NCBI RefSeq assembly: GCF_900168195.1
Contig: NZ_FUYX01000008.1
Span: forward strand, 171,401-235,400
DNA from: Allobosea thiooxidans
Lineage (GTDB): Bacteria > Pseudomonadota > Alphaproteobacteria > Rhizobiales > Beijerinckiaceae
Reading direction: 5' to 3'
DNA: 64,000 nucleotides
Shown: in pieces, positions 19,259 to 28,733 of the stretch
Position numbering within the stretch: the first letter of the stretch is position 1
Layout of the letters: the number at the start of each line of letters is the position of its first letter
Program-made: the position numbers and the translations under genes
The notes under the pieces: generated by a model
Seen by the model: the letters and a program-made list of their open reading frames with translations, nothing else
What the model was told of the DNA's origin: nothing
Database searches by the model: none

Positions 19259-20584
19259 ATGTCGTTTCCTCCCGGCCGGCGATGGCTCGCCGCAGTTCTG
19301 GCGCTGGCATTCTGCGGCCCCGCCTATGCCGAGGACGTTCTTTTCGAGAACGTCCGGATCTTCGACGGCAAGAGCGCGAGTCTTTCCGCGCCGTCGCATG
19401 TGCTGGTCAAGGGCAACGTCATCGAGCGTATCTCGACGACGCCGATCGAGGAGGCGGGCGCGCGGCGCATTTCCGGAAACGGGCGCACGCTGATGCCCGG
19501 GCTGATCGACAATCACTGGCATGCGATGCTGATCCGGGTGACGCCGGCACAGTCCTTCGGCGATGTCGGCTACAACAATCTCCAGGCCGGCGCCGAGGCG
19601 ACGGATACGCTGCTGCGGGGCTTCACCACGGTGCGCGATGTCGGCGGGCCGGTGTTCGGCCTCAAGGCCGCGATCGACGAAGGCGTCGTCAAGGGCCCGC
19701 GCATCTATCCCTCCGGCGCCATCATCACCGTGACCAGCGGGCACGGCGATTTCCGGCAATTGACCGATCTGCCGCGCACGATCGGCGGCATGCTCACGCG
19801 CATGGAGCAGGTCGGCGGCGCCATGGTCGCGGACAGCCCCGACGAGGTGCGGGTGCGGGCGCGCGAGCAGCTGATGCAGGGCGCCTCCCAGATCAAGCTG
19901 ACGGCGGGCGGCGGCGTCTCGTCCCCCTTCAGCCCGGTCGACGTCACGACCTTCACCGAGCCCGAGCTGCGCGCCGCCGTCGAGGCGGCGGAGAACTGGG
20001 GCACCTATGTCGCCGCGCACGCCTTCACGCCGGACGCCATCCAGAAGGCCATCGCGGCAGGCGTGAAGGTGATCGAGCACGGCATGCTGATGGATGAGGC
20101 CACCGCCAAGCTCATTGCGGAGAAGGGCGTCTGGCTGAGCTTGCAGCCTCTGCCCGAGGCCCTGAAGCTGGGCTTTCCGGTCGGGTCGGTCCAGCGGACC
20201 AAGGCGGAGCAGGTCTGGCCCGGCATCGCCCGGGCCTATGCGTTCGCGAAGAAATACAAGATCAAGACGGCGTGGGGCACCGACGTGCTGTTCTCCCAGG
20301 CGCTGGCGCAGCAGCAGGGGGCGATCCTGGCCTCGCTCGCACGCTGGTACACCCCCGCTGAGGCGCTGATCATGGCGACCTCGACCAATGCCGAGCTGCT
20401 GGAGCTGTCCGGCAAGCGCAATCCCTATCCCGGCAAGCTCGGCGTCGTGGAGCAGGGCGCGCTCGCGGATCTCTTGCTCGTCGACGGCAACCCGCTCGAG
20501 AACATCGAGCTGGTCGCCGACCCCGCCAAGAACTTCAAGATCATCATGAAGGACGGCGTGATCTACAAGAACGCGTTGAACTAG
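19259..20584 (+). CDS. Exported amidohydrolase (imidazolonepropionase-like metal hydrolase)
   Basis: A 441-residue amidohydrolase-superfamily protein with a signal peptide ending near AYA-ED. Metal-site motifs are present: LIDNHWH (HxH), QIKLTAGGG (bridging Lys), VAAHAF, VIEHG and WGTDVLF (the last Asp). The type resembles exported prolidase- or Xaa-Arg-like dipeptidases of this superfamily. GAGGAGAATCCGG precedes ATG 19259. Its position after the peptide operon suggests it trims peptides outside the cytoplasm, but hairpins separate it from that operon. Confidence 0.85.
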   Translation: MSFPPGRRWLAAVLALAFCGPAYAEDVLFENVRIFDGKSASLSAPSHVLVKGNVIERISTTPIEEAGARRISGNGRTLMPGLIDNHWHAMLIRVTPAQSFGDVGYNNLQAGAEATDTLLRGFTTVRDVGGPVFGLKAAIDEGVVKGPRIYPSGAIITVTSGHGDFRQLTDLPRTIGGMLTRMEQVGGAMVADSPDEVRVRAREQLMQGASQIKLTAGGGVSSPFSPVDVTTFTEPELRAAVEAAENWGTYVAAHAFTPDAIQKAIAAGVKVIEHGMLMDEATAKLIAEKGVWLSLQPLPEALKLGFPVGSVQRTKAEQVWPGIARAYAFAKKYKIKTAWGTDVLFSQALAQQQGAILASLARWYTPAEALIMATSTNAELLELSGKRNPYPGKLGVVEQGALADLLLVDGNPLENIELVADPAKNFKIIMKDGVIYKNALN

Positions 20585-21552
20585 CTGTCTGCCGTGCCGG
20601 GGCCCCGGCTCTGCGTCTGTCGGCTGCCGGGCTCTGAATCGCGTGGCTCGCCCTTGCGCCGGTTCGTGACCGTCAGCGTCAGGCCGGCCAGCACGAGGGC
20701 GACGCCGGCAAGGAAGAGCGGGCCCAGGTCGTCGCCGAACATCAGCGCCGCCGCGGCGACGCCGATGATCGGCTGGAGATACTGGATGCTGGCCGCGATC
20801 CGGGCCGGGACGGTCCGCAGCAGGTGAAGCCAGAGGAACAGGCCCGCGACCGTCACCATCACGCCGAGATAGAGCGCCGAGGCGAGTCCGGTGGCGCTGA
20901 GCGTGAATGGCACATGCGAGGCCTCCCAGATCGCCCAGGGCAGCAGCGCGAGGAAGCCGAACAGCGTGCTCCACGCGGCGACGGCGGCGGTGCCGTGCCG
21001 ATCCGAGAGCTCGACGCTCCAGACATAGTAAAAGGCGATCGTCAGCGCCGAGAGGAGCACCAGGGCGGCGCCACCCAGGCTGGTCTGCGATGCGGCGGAG
21101 GCCGCGTCCCCGCGCCCCCAGGCGACGAGCGCGATACCGACGAAGGCGGCCAGGATACCGAAGGCCTGGAGGCGCGAGACCGGCTGCCTGAGGCGCAGCG
21201 CCGCGAAGACGACGACGAAGGCCGGGATCGCCGCCGAGATCGTGGTCCCGACCGAGGCCGAGGTGCCGGCGACGCCGAAGGTCTGCGCGACCTGGCCGAT
21301 GCCGATACCGAGGATGCCGAGCCCTGCGAGGCGAAGCAGCGCATGCCGCGGCAGCCGCTGCTTGCCGACGACGAAGACGAACATCAGCGGCACGGCGATC
21401 AGGAAGCGCAACGCGGTGAGCGTCAGCGGCGGCAGCGTCAGCAGGCCGAGCTTCGTGATCGGGATCGAAAGCCCCCACATCACCGCGAGCAGTAGCGCCG
21501 CTGCAAGGCTCCCGACGGATGGGCCGGGAGAGCTGTTAGCCGATTGGCCCAT
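20581..21552 (-). CDS. DMT-family transporter (two EamA domains)
   Basis: A 323-residue protein with ten hydrophobic segments in two EamA repeats, the usual size and layout for drug/metabolite exporters. I trimmed the start to ATG 21552 (MGQSANSS) because the preceding open frame has no membrane or family pattern; the ribosome site is weak. Its stop codon shares the palindrome CTAG with the stop of the convergent amidohydrolase. Substrate unknown. Confidence 0.85.
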   Translation of the reverse strand: MGQSANSSPGPSVGSLAAALLLAVMWGLSIPITKLGLLTLPPLTLTALRFLIAVPLMFVFVVGKQRLPRHALLRLAGLGILGIGIGQVAQTFGVAGTSASVGTTISAAIPAFVVVFAALRLRQPVSRLQAFGILAAFVGIALVAWGRGDAASAASQTSLGGAALVLLSALTIAFYYVWSVELSDRHGTAAVAAWSTLFGFLALLPWAIWEASHVPFTLSATGLASALYLGVMVTVAGLFLWLHLLRTVPARIAASIQYLQPIIGVAAAALMFGDDLGPLFLAGVALVLAGLTLTVTNRRKGEPRDSEPGSRQTQSRGPGTADS

Positions 21553-21793
21553 GTGCGGAATCTGGCCTGGCGCAGGGATGACCTGCAGGAGCCTTAGGTC
21601 AGCCGCGATCGCCGGACAAGGGGCGCGCCAAGGGCCGCCCTTCGGAGCGGCCGCTTCTCGCCGGTCGGGCTTTGCCCGGCCGACATAGCGGGTTTCTCCT
21701 GATGGACTCGGAGCGCCGGGTCGGTGGATCATTGGGGGAGTTCACGCGGCAGGACGATCTTCCGTCGAAAAGCCGGGTAGGGAGTCGTCGAGC

Positions 21794-22717
21794 ATGGGGA
21801 CGGCCGAGATCGTCGAGCGCTTCAGGGTGACCGATGGAGACGGCTTTCGCCTGAAGCATTTCGATCCGGCCGATACCTGCGGGCTCGACATCGACAAGGA
21901 TTCGGCGAAGCAGCTGCTGCAGGGCGGCGTTCAGCGCCTGCGCGAGTTGCAGGAGCGGCTCTATGCGGGGAAACGCTGGTCGCTGCTGATCCTGCTGCAG
22001 GCGATGGATACCGCCGGCAAGGACAGCACGATCGAGCACGTGATGTCCGGCATCAATCCGCAGGGATGCAGGGTCGTGTCCTTCAAGGCGCCGAGCCAGC
22101 TCGAGCTCAGCCACAATTTCCTCTGGCGGGCCACCTGCGCTCTGCCGGGGCGCGGCGAGATCGGCATCTTCAACCGCTCCTACTACGAAGAAGTCCTCGT
22201 AGTCCGTGTCCATCCGGAGCTGCTCAAGAAGCAGGGGCTGGCGCCGCAGCTGATGGGGAAGGACATCTGGCAGGAGCGCTTCACGAGCATTCGCGCCTTC
22301 GAACGCCATCTGATCGGCAACGGCACCATCATCCTGAAGTTCTTCCTCAACCTGTCGAAGGCGGAGCAGCGCCGCCGCCTGCTGGAGCGGATCGATCGGC
22401 CCGAGAAGAACTGGAAGTTCGACGCCGCCGACCTTGCCGAGCGCCGCCATTGGGACGCCTATCAGGCTAGCTATCAGGATGCGATCGCGCATACGGCGAG
22501 CGAGGCGGCGCCCTGGCATATTGTTCCGGCGGACAACAAGTGGTTCAGTCGCTTGTTCGTCGCCGCGGCGATCGTGGACTGCCTCGAGAAGCGCAACCTC
22601 GAATTCCCCGAGGTCGACGAGGAAGCGCGCGAGGCCATGGCCCGAGCCCGGGACGAGCTGATGGCCGAGGGCGATGACGGCGAGAGCCGCCTGACGAAAG
22701 GCCGAGACGATGGCTGA
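21794..22717 (+). CDS. Polyphosphate kinase 2 family protein (PPK2)
   Basis: A 307-residue PPK2-type P-loop kinase. The Walker A region LQAMDTAGKDST spans residues 69-79, followed by the typical IEHVMSGINPQG and FNRSYYEEVLVVRVHPE. PPK2 enzymes transfer phosphate between polyphosphate and nucleoside di- or monophosphates. The FNRS form matches the polyP:AMP/ADP phosphotransferase-like branch, but the acceptor is not certain. The gene overlaps the formylglycine-generating enzyme gene by 8 bases and opens the MoxR/Bat run. Confidence 0.9.
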   Translation: MGTAEIVERFRVTDGDGFRLKHFDPADTCGLDIDKDSAKQLLQGGVQRLRELQERLYAGKRWSLLILLQAMDTAGKDSTIEHVMSGINPQGCRVVSFKAPSQLELSHNFLWRATCALPGRGEIGIFNRSYYEEVLVVRVHPELLKKQGLAPQLMGKDIWQERFTSIRAFERHLIGNGTIILKFFLNLSKAEQRRRLLERIDRPEKNWKFDAADLAERRHWDAYQASYQDAIAHTASEAAPWHIVPADNKWFSRLFVAAAIVDCLEKRNLEFPEVDEEAREAMARARDELMAEGDDGESRLTKGRDDG

Positions 22718-23672
22718 TGGCGCGATACTGGACCTCCCCGCCGCGACGGAGGCGATGGTCCGCATTCCCGGCGGCACGTTCCGCATGGGCTCGGACAAGC
22801 ATTATCCCGAGGAGGCGCCGAGCCACCGTGCCAGCGTCGATCCGTTCTGGATCGACCCGACCCCGGTGACGAACAGGCAGTTCCGCGCCTTCGTCGAGGC
22901 GACCGGCCATGTCACCTTCGCCGAGATCGCTCCCGACCCGAAGGACTATCCCGGCGCCCTGCCGCATATGCTGCGGGCAGGCTCGCTGATGTTCGACCCG
23001 CCGTCGCACCCCGTCGATCTGCGTGACTGGTCGCAGTGGTGGGCCTTCAAGTTCGGAGCGACCTGGCGCAAGCCTTACGGCTCCGGCTCGTCGATCAAGG
23101 GGCTCGACGACCATCCCGTCGTCCATGTCGCCTATCGCGACGCCGAGGCCTATGCCGCCTGGGCCGGGAAAGCGTTGCCGACCGAGGCGGAATGGGAGTT
23201 CGCGGCCTGGGGCGGCCGGGAAGAGGCTGAATTCGCCTGGGGCGATGCGCTGATGCCGGACGGCCAACACATGGCGAATGTCTGGCAGGGGAATTTCCCG
23301 TTCGAGAACACCAAGGACGACGGCTGGGCCCGGACCTCGCCGGTCAGGAGCTTCCCGCCGAACGGCTACGGCCTCTACGACATGATCGGCAATGTCTGGG
23401 AGTGGACGGCCGATTTCTGGTCGGTCGCCCATCAGGCCGATGCGCCGAAGGCCTGCTGCGTGCCGCAGAATCCGCGCGGCGGGCCGGAGGCGGAGAGCTA
23501 TGACCCCCGCCAGCCGACCATCCGGATTCCGCGCAAGGTGCTGAAGGGCGGCTCCCATCTCTGCGCGCCGAACTACTGCCGGCGCTACCGCCCGCCGGCG
23601 CGCCATGCCGAGCCGGTCGACACCTCCACCAGCCATGTCGGCTTTCGCTGCGTGATAAGGGAGCCGCGATGA
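22710..23672 (+). CDS. Formylglycine-generating enzyme family protein (SUMF1/FGE)
   Basis: A 320-residue cytoplasmic FGE-sulfatase-domain protein. Both copper-binding catalytic cysteines of true FGE are present, C285 and C290 in [15 protein letters not shown], with the GFRC tail at 311-314. The N-terminal [11 protein letters not shown] and central [13 protein letters not shown] are family signatures. FGE oxidises a motif cysteine in sulfatases to formylglycine. A candidate substrate sulfatase lies 8 kb downstream. The gene overlaps PPK2 by 8 bases and MoxR by 4. Confidence 0.93.
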   Translation: MADGAILDLPAATEAMVRIPGGTFRMGSDKHYPEEAPSHRASVDPFWIDPTPVTNRQFRAFVEATGHVTFAEIAPDPKDYPGALPHMLRAGSLMFDPPSHPVDLRDWSQWWAFKFGATWRKPYGSGSSIKGLDDHPVVHVAYRDAEAYAAWAGKALPTEAEWEFAAWGGREEAEFAWGDALMPDGQHMANVWQGNFPFENTKDDGWARTSPVRSFPPNGYGLYDMIGNVWEWTADFWSVAHQADAPKACCVPQNPRGGPEAESYDPRQPTIRIPRKVLKGGSHLCAPNYCRRYRPPARHAEPVDTSTSHVGFRCVIREPR

Positions 23673-24670
23673 GAGATCCTCTGCCGGCGGGCGACGCCAC
23701 GACGGCACCCCGCGACGCCATCCGCGAGCTTCAGCAGCGGATGAACGCGGACATCATCGGGCAGGAGCGGGTGGTCGAGCGCATCGTCATCGCGCTGCTC
23801 GCCAACGGCAACGTGCTGCTCGAAGGCCTGCCCGGCCTCGCCAAGACGCGGGCGATCAAGAGCCTGTCGAAGAACCTGCAATCGGACTTCAGCCGCATCC
23901 AGTTCACGCCCGACCTGCTGCCCTCCGACGTGACGGGTGGCGAGATCCTGCGCGCCGACGGGCAGTTCGAATTCCGCAAGGGGCCGGTCTTCGGCAATCT
24001 CGTCCTCGCCGACGAGATCAACCGCGCCCCGCCGAAGGTGCAGTCGGCCCTGCTCGAGGCGATGGAGGAGCGCCATGTCACCGTGGCCGGCAAGCGCTAC
24101 GACCTGCCGCCGCTCTTCATGGTCCTCGCCACGCAGAACCCGATCGAGCAGGAAGGCACCTATCCGCTGCCCGAAGCGCAGATGGACCGCTTCCTGATGC
24201 ATGTCCGCATCGACTACCCGTCCGACGCGGACGAGGTGAAGGTGATGAGGCTCGTCCGCGCGGAAAGCGCAGCGACGACCGGCAGCCCCGCTGCCGCTCC
24301 GGCGCCGATCCCACAGAAGGTGATCTTCGATGCCCGCGTCGAGATCGACCGGGTGACGACGAAGGATGTCGTCGAGTCCTACATGGTCGGGCTGATCGCG
24401 GCGACGCGGCGGCCGGCCGAATATGGCGACCATCTCAAGAACTGGATCGCGGTCGGCGCCAGCCCGCGCGGTTCGCTGGCGCTCGACAAATGCTCGCGGA
24501 CCTATGCCTGGCTGCAGGGCCGCGACTACGTCACGCCGGAGGATGTGCAGGCCGTCGCGCATGACTGCCTGCGGCACCGGGTTGCGCTCGGCTACGAGGC
24601 GGGCGCCGAGGGCGTCAATGCCGATGCCGTGCTGGACGAGGTGGTGAAGCAGGTCGCGGTCGCGGCATAG
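23669..24670 (+). CDS. MoxR family AAA+ ATPase
   Basis: A 333-residue AAA+ protein: Walker A GLPGLAKT at 53-60, Walker B LVLADEIN at 111-118, sensor 1 LATQNP at 153-158. MoxR ATPases act as chaperones or metal-insertion factors for specific envelope or redox complexes, normally with DUF58 and VWA partners, which follow here. ATG 23669 overlaps the FGE stop (ATGA). Confidence 0.95.
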   Translation: MRDPLPAGDATTAPRDAIRELQQRMNADIIGQERVVERIVIALLANGNVLLEGLPGLAKTRAIKSLSKNLQSDFSRIQFTPDLLPSDVTGGEILRADGQFEFRKGPVFGNLVLADEINRAPPKVQSALLEAMEERHVTVAGKRYDLPPLFMVLATQNPIEQEGTYPLPEAQMDRFLMHVRIDYPSDADEVKVMRLVRAESAATTGSPAAAPAPIPQKVIFDARVEIDRVTTKDVVESYMVGLIAATRRPAEYGDHLKNWIAVGASPRGSLALDKCSRTYAWLQGRDYVTPEDVQAVAHDCLRHRVALGYEAGAEGVNADAVLDEVVKQVAVAA

Positions 24671-24681
24671 CGAGGCGCGCC

Positions 24682-25683
24682 ATGGCGTTGATGCGGGAAA
24701 GAACGAGGACGGAAAGGCCGGCGCCGGCCGCTGGGGCCCGGGCTTTCGCCACGCTCGACGAGCTGCTGCGCCTCAAGCATCGTGCCCGCGGCTTCAGCTT
24801 CCTGCCGCGCCAGCCCGTGCACAGCCTGCTCGCGGGGCGCCATGCCTCGCGCCTGCGCGGCCGCGGCCTGAATTTCGAGGAACTGCGGCACTATTTCGAG
24901 GGCGACGACACGCGCACCATCGACTGGCTGGCGACGGCGCGGCTCGGCAGCCCGCATGTGCGGGTGTATTCCGAGGAGCGCGACCGCCCGGTCATCCTGC
25001 TCGTCGACCAGCGCAGCACGATGTTCTTCGGCAGCAGGCGGGCGATGAAATCGGTCGCGGCGGCCGATGCGGCGGCGCTCGCCGCTTGGCGCGTCACCTC
25101 GCTGGGGGACCGTGTCGGGGCGGTCGTCTTCAATGACGAGGAGGTCGTGACGGTGAAGCCCCGGGCGCGTGACCAGGGGGCGGTCCGGGTCCTCAGCGAG
25201 GTCGCCCGGCAGAATGCGGCGCTGGAGCATGCGGCCTCCTCCGACCGGGGGCCGGGCCGGCTCAACGAGGCCCTGAGCGCGGCCGCGCGCATGGTGGCGC
25301 ATGACGGGCTGATCTGCGTCATCTCCGATCTGGACGGCGCTGACGACGAGACGCGGCGGCTGGTGACCCGGCTCTGCGCCCATAACGACGTGCTCGCGGT
25401 TTTCGTCCAGGATCCGCTGGAGCAAAACCTTCCCGATGTCGGACGGGCGACCTTCAGCTCGGGGCAGTCGCAGATCGAGGTCGATGCCTCGGGCGCGTCG
25501 CTGCGTCGGCGTTTTCTCGACGAGCGTGTGGCATGGCGGGCCGGGCTGGCGGAGCTCTCCCGCAGCCGCGCCATTCCGGTTCTGCCGATCTCTCCCGATC
25601 GCGACGTGGCCGAGCAGATGCGCGAGCTGATAGGCCGGCGGCAGGCGCAGAAGCTTGCGAGCGCCGGCGGGAGGTCGCCGTGA
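24682..25683 (+). CDS. DUF58 domain-containing protein
   Basis: A 333-residue protein with the DUF58 core: [20 protein letters not shown] then W and TARLG, and [12 protein letters not shown], around residues 60-110. The C-terminal half has a VWA-like fold ([19 protein letters not shown]). DUF58 proteins are standard partners of MoxR and are thought to bridge the ATPase and VWA components. It has no clear membrane segment. It starts 11 bases after moxR. Confidence 0.92.
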   Translation: MALMRERTRTERPAPAAGARAFATLDELLRLKHRARGFSFLPRQPVHSLLAGRHASRLRGRGLNFEELRHYFEGDDTRTIDWLATARLGSPHVRVYSEERDRPVILLVDQRSTMFFGSRRAMKSVAAADAAALAAWRVTSLGDRVGAVVFNDEEVVTVKPRARDQGAVRVLSEVARQNAALEHAASSDRGPGRLNEALSAAARMVAHDGLICVISDLDGADDETRRLVTRLCAHNDVLAVFVQDPLEQNLPDVGRATFSSGQSQIEVDASGASLRRRFLDERVAWRAGLAELSRSRAIPVLPISPDRDVAEQMRELIGRRQAQKLASAGGRSP

Positions 25684-26162
25684 GCGCCGACCCGGGAGAC
25701 CTCGCCAATCTGGCCGATCTGGCCCTGCCGCCGGTCATATCCTTCTGGCCGCCCGCGGCCGGTGTCTGGATCGTCGGCGCGGCGGCTGCGGCTGCGCTCG
25801 CCGTGGCCGGGTGGCGCGCCCTCCAGCGCTACCGCGCCGATGCCTATCTGCGCCGGGCCGCCGTGGAAATCGATGCGGCCGCCCGGGAGGGCGATGGTGC
25901 CGATGCCGTTTCGGCCGTGCTGAAGCGGGCAGCCATGGTCTGCTACGGCCGCGAGCGCGTCGCCTCCCTGACGGGTACGGCCTGGACGGCCTTCATCCGC
26001 GAAACCGCGCCTGCCGGCGCTTCGACGGATCGGCTGGCCGCCGGCTTCGACGGCTTGTTCCCGGAGGGTGCGAAAACATCCGCACAGGACGAAGCCGCAT
26101 TGGCGGCCGACGCCAAGAGCTGGCTGCGCAGCCAGCGCGGCCGGGTCTCGGGAGGGCGTTGA
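25680..26162 (+). CDS. DUF4381 domain-containing membrane protein
   Basis: A 160-residue protein with one membrane span (about residues 20-42) after the pattern LADLALPPVISFWPPAAG, which is typical of DUF4381 proteins in MoxR/Bat loci. The cytoplasmic part is helical, ending SWLRSQRG. The start is GTG 25680, overlapping the DUF58 stop (GTGA); a longer upstream reading has no family match. Confidence 0.87.
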   Translation: MSADPGDLANLADLALPPVISFWPPAAGVWIVGAAAAAALAVAGWRALQRYRADAYLRRAAVEIDAAAREGDGADAVSAVLKRAAMVCYGRERVASLTGTAWTAFIRETAPAGASTDRLAAGFDGLFPEGAKTSAQDEAALAADAKSWLRSQRGRVSGGR

Positions 26163-26164
26163 CG

Positions 26165-27181
26165 ATGCTCTCCTTCGCCTATCCCTGGATCGGCCTGCTC
26201 GCTCCGCTGCCGCTCCTCGTCTGGTATGTCCTGCCCGCCCATGCGGAACGGCATGCCGGCCTGCGGGTGCCCTTCTTCGACAGGCTGGCCCGGCTGAGCG
26301 GGCAGCAGCCCTATTCCGGCGGCGTGGTGGCGCGGCGCCATCTCGGGCGATTGCTGCTGCTGGCGCTGGCCTGGCTGATGACGCTCGCCGCGCTCGCCCG
26401 GCCGCAATGGATCGAGCCGCCGCTGCATCGCGACGTGCCGACCCGCGACCTGCTCGTCCTGGTCGATCTCTCCGGCTCGATGGATACCAAGGACTTCGTC
26501 GACGCCTCCGGCAAAACCGTCGACCGGCTGACCGCGGTGAAGCAGGTGCTCGACGACTTCCTGTCGCGCCGGAAGGGTGACCGCGTCGGCGTGGTGGTGT
26601 TCGGCGACGCGCCCTTCGCGCTCGTGCCCTTCACCACCGATCTGGAGCTCTGCCGCGCCATGCTGCGCGACACCTATGTCGGCATGGCCGGGCCGCGCAC
26701 CGCCTTCGGCGACGCCATCGGGCTCGGCATCGGCCTCTTCGCCAAGAGCACGGTGAAGGCGAAGACCATCATCGCGCTGACCGATGGCAACGACACGATG
26801 AGCAAGGTTCCGCCGGCGGAAGCCGCGCGCGTCGCCAAGGACAAGGGCATCGTCATCCATACCGTCGCCGTCGGCGATCCGCAGGCGGCGGGCGAGGACA
26901 AGCTCGACGAGGCGGCGCTGAAGGAGGTGGCGGACACGACCGGCGGCGGCTTCTTCCGCGCGCTCGACCGCGACCAGCTCGCCGATATCTATCGCCGTCT
27001 CGACGCGATCGAGACCCGCCATATCGACACGGTCAGCTTCCGCCCGCGCCGGGACATCTATTGGGTGCCGCTGGCCGCGATGCTGGTGCTGAGCATGGCG
27101 GCGCAGGCGCTGTTCCTGCTGCGCCGCCACCGGTATCGGCGGGCCGCCGAGCCCGCGGCAACGGCGGGGGCGGCGTCATGA
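26165..27181 (+). CDS. VWA domain membrane protein (BatA-like)
   Basis: A 338-residue protein with N-terminal spans (about 5-25 and 60-80), a von Willebrand A domain and a C-terminal span (WVPLAAMLVLSMAAQALFLL). The metal-ion-dependent adhesion site is intact: D101-L-S-G-S105, the Thr in GPRTAFGDAI and the Asp in ALTDGND. Bat proteins form membrane assemblies driven by MoxR. ATG 26165 is 2 bases after the DUF4381 stop. Confidence 0.92.
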   Translation: MLSFAYPWIGLLAPLPLLVWYVLPAHAERHAGLRVPFFDRLARLSGQQPYSGGVVARRHLGRLLLLALAWLMTLAALARPQWIEPPLHRDVPTRDLLVLVDLSGSMDTKDFVDASGKTVDRLTAVKQVLDDFLSRRKGDRVGVVVFGDAPFALVPFTTDLELCRAMLRDTYVGMAGPRTAFGDAIGLGIGLFAKSTVKAKTIIALTDGNDTMSKVPPAEAARVAKDKGIVIHTVAVGDPQAAGEDKLDEAALKEVADTTGGGFFRALDRDQLADIYRRLDAIETRHIDTVSFRPRRDIYWVPLAAMLVLSMAAQALFLLRRHRYRRAAEPAATAGAAS

Positions 27182-28095
27182 TGGACGCGCTCGCCGCCTT
27201 CCACTTCGAACGGCCGCTCTGGCTGCTGGCGCTGCTGCCGGCGGCGGCCCTCTGGCTGCTGGAGCGCCGCAGTTCGGACGCGTTGCAGCAATGGCGTCGC
27301 GTCATCGATCCGGCGTTGCTGCCCTATCTCCTCGTCGGGAGCGACCGGCACCAGCGTATCACCCCCTCGGACTGGCTGTTCCTCGCCTGGATCGTCGCGA
27401 CGCTCGCCATCGCCGGCCCCGCCTGGCAGCGCGAGCCGTCGCCCTTCGCGGGAGCCAAGCCCGCCGTGGCGGTCGTGCTGAAGGTCACGCCATCGATGCT
27501 GACCGAGGACCTCGCGCCGACGCGGCTCGACCGTGCCCGGCAGAAGCTCGCCGACATCCTGGCGGCGCGCGAGGGCGCCTCGACGGCGCTCGTCGCCTAT
27601 GCCGGCTCCGCCCATCTCGTGCTGCCGGCGACGCCGGACAGCGGCGTGGTGCTCGACCTCGCCAAGGCGCTGTCGCCACGGATCATGCCGAAGGAGGGTG
27701 AGGATCTCGCCGGAGCGCTGGCGCTCGCCAGGCGCGCGCTCGCCGGCAGCGCCGATGGCGGCTCTGTTCTGGTCATGGCGGACACGATCGCGCCAGAGGC
27801 GGTGGCCGATCTGGCGCAGAGCAGGGGGCCGGCGGTGACGCTGCTCGCCCTGGTGGCGCCGGGGACCGATACGAGCGGCGTGGCCGATGCGGCGCGCGCC
27901 ATGGGAGCGACCACGATCCCGACGACGCCGGACCAGACGGATGTCGCTGCGATCGTGCGCCGGCTCGACAGCCGCGACGCCGCGGCAAGCGTCGCCGGCG
28001 AGGGCGAGCACTGGCGCGAGGCCGGCTATTGGCTGGTGCCGCTGCTGGCGCTGCTGACCCTGTTGTGGTTTCGCCGCGGATGGGTGCTGCCATGA
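27178..28095 (+). CDS. VWA domain membrane protein with degenerate MIDAS (BatB-like)
   Basis: A 305-residue protein shaped like BatB: N-terminal span near 14-29, another near 66-80, VWA-like domain, C-terminal span. The MIDAS DxSxS position reads K102-V-T-P-S106, and the later Asp motif reads VMADTIA, so metal binding is probably lost. The SM-TEDLAPTRLDRA stretch right after is typical of BatB. ATG 27178 overlaps the BatA-like stop; the adjacent ATG 27181 is an equal alternative. Confidence 0.88.
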   Translation: MMDALAAFHFERPLWLLALLPAAALWLLERRSSDALQQWRRVIDPALLPYLLVGSDRHQRITPSDWLFLAWIVATLAIAGPAWQREPSPFAGAKPAVAVVLKVTPSMLTEDLAPTRLDRARQKLADILAAREGASTALVAYAGSAHLVLPATPDSGVVLDLAKALSPRIMPKEGEDLAGALALARRALAGSADGGSVLVMADTIAPEAVADLAQSRGPAVTLLALVAPGTDTSGVADAARAMGATTIPTTPDQTDVAAIVRRLDSRDAAASVAGEGEHWREAGYWLVPLLALLTLLWFRRGWVLP

Positions 28096-28733
28096 GCGGC
28101 CGGCGTTCGCTTCTGTCCTCTCCCTATGCGGTCATCGCGCTGGCCGCGGTTCTCGCGCTCTCGGCCGCTGCCTATTGGCTCGGCTGGCGCGATCTCTGGC
28201 TGACGCCGGACCAGCATGGCCGCCTGCTGATGAGCGGGAACCGGCCGGCCGAGGCCGCGAAGGCTTTCCGCGATCCGTTGTGGCGCGGCGTCGCGCTGTT
28301 CCGGGCGGGGGAGTTCAAGGAAGCCGCCCAGGCTTTCGCCGCGCGCGACACGGCCGAGGGCGCCTTCGACCAGGGCAATGCGCTGGTGATGCTCGGCCAG
28401 TATGACGACGCCCTGAAACGCTATGACCGCGCGCTGGCGCTGCGCCCCGGCTGGGCGGCGGCCCTCAACAACCGCGAGATCGCGCGCATCCGCGGCGAGC
28501 GGAAGAAGACGCAGGGCGGCGAGACCGGCAACACCGACGACAAGCCCGACGAGATCGTCTTCGACAAGACGAAGAAGGGTGGCGAGGACACCACTGTCGA
28601 AGGCGAGAAGTCGATGTCGGACGAGCAGGTCCGGGCGCTCTGGCTCAAGCGCGTCCAGACGCAGCCGGCCGATTTCCTGCGGGCCAAATTCGCCTACCAG
28701 CTGCAGGCGCAGGCCGATGGAGCGGCGCCATGA
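28092..28733 (+). CDS. TPR-containing membrane protein (BatC-like)
   Basis: A 213-residue protein with an N-terminal membrane anchor (about residues 10-28) and two TPR-like units between about 65 and 130 (GVALFRAGEFKEAAQAF; GNALVMLGQYDDALKRYDRA). The remainder is charged and likely disordered (KKTQGGETGNTDD). TPR proteins in Bat loci are scaffold partners of the VWA subunits. ATG overlaps the previous stop (ATGA). Confidence 0.87.
   Translation: MSGRRSLLSSPYAVIALAAVLALSAAAYWLGWRDLWLTPDQHGRLLMSGNRPAEAAKAFRDPLWRGVALFRAGEFKEAAQAFAARDTAEGAFDQGNALVMLGQYDDALKRYDRALALRPGWAAALNNREIARIRGERKKTQGGETGNTDDKPDEIVFDKTKKGGEDTTVEGEKSMSDEQVRALWLKRVQTQPADFLRAKFAYQLQAQADGAAP

Noticed and set aside
20581..20584. 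Shared CTAG stop codons of the convergent amidohydrolase and EamA genes as a special signal
   Set aside because: CTAG contains a TAG on both strands, so sharing it is a simple consequence of tight packing.
18539..21478. A 979-codon minus-strand frame
   Set aside because: It runs antisense through the CMD-like and amidohydrolase genes and out of frame through the EamA gene; composition is low-complexity and no domain is seen.
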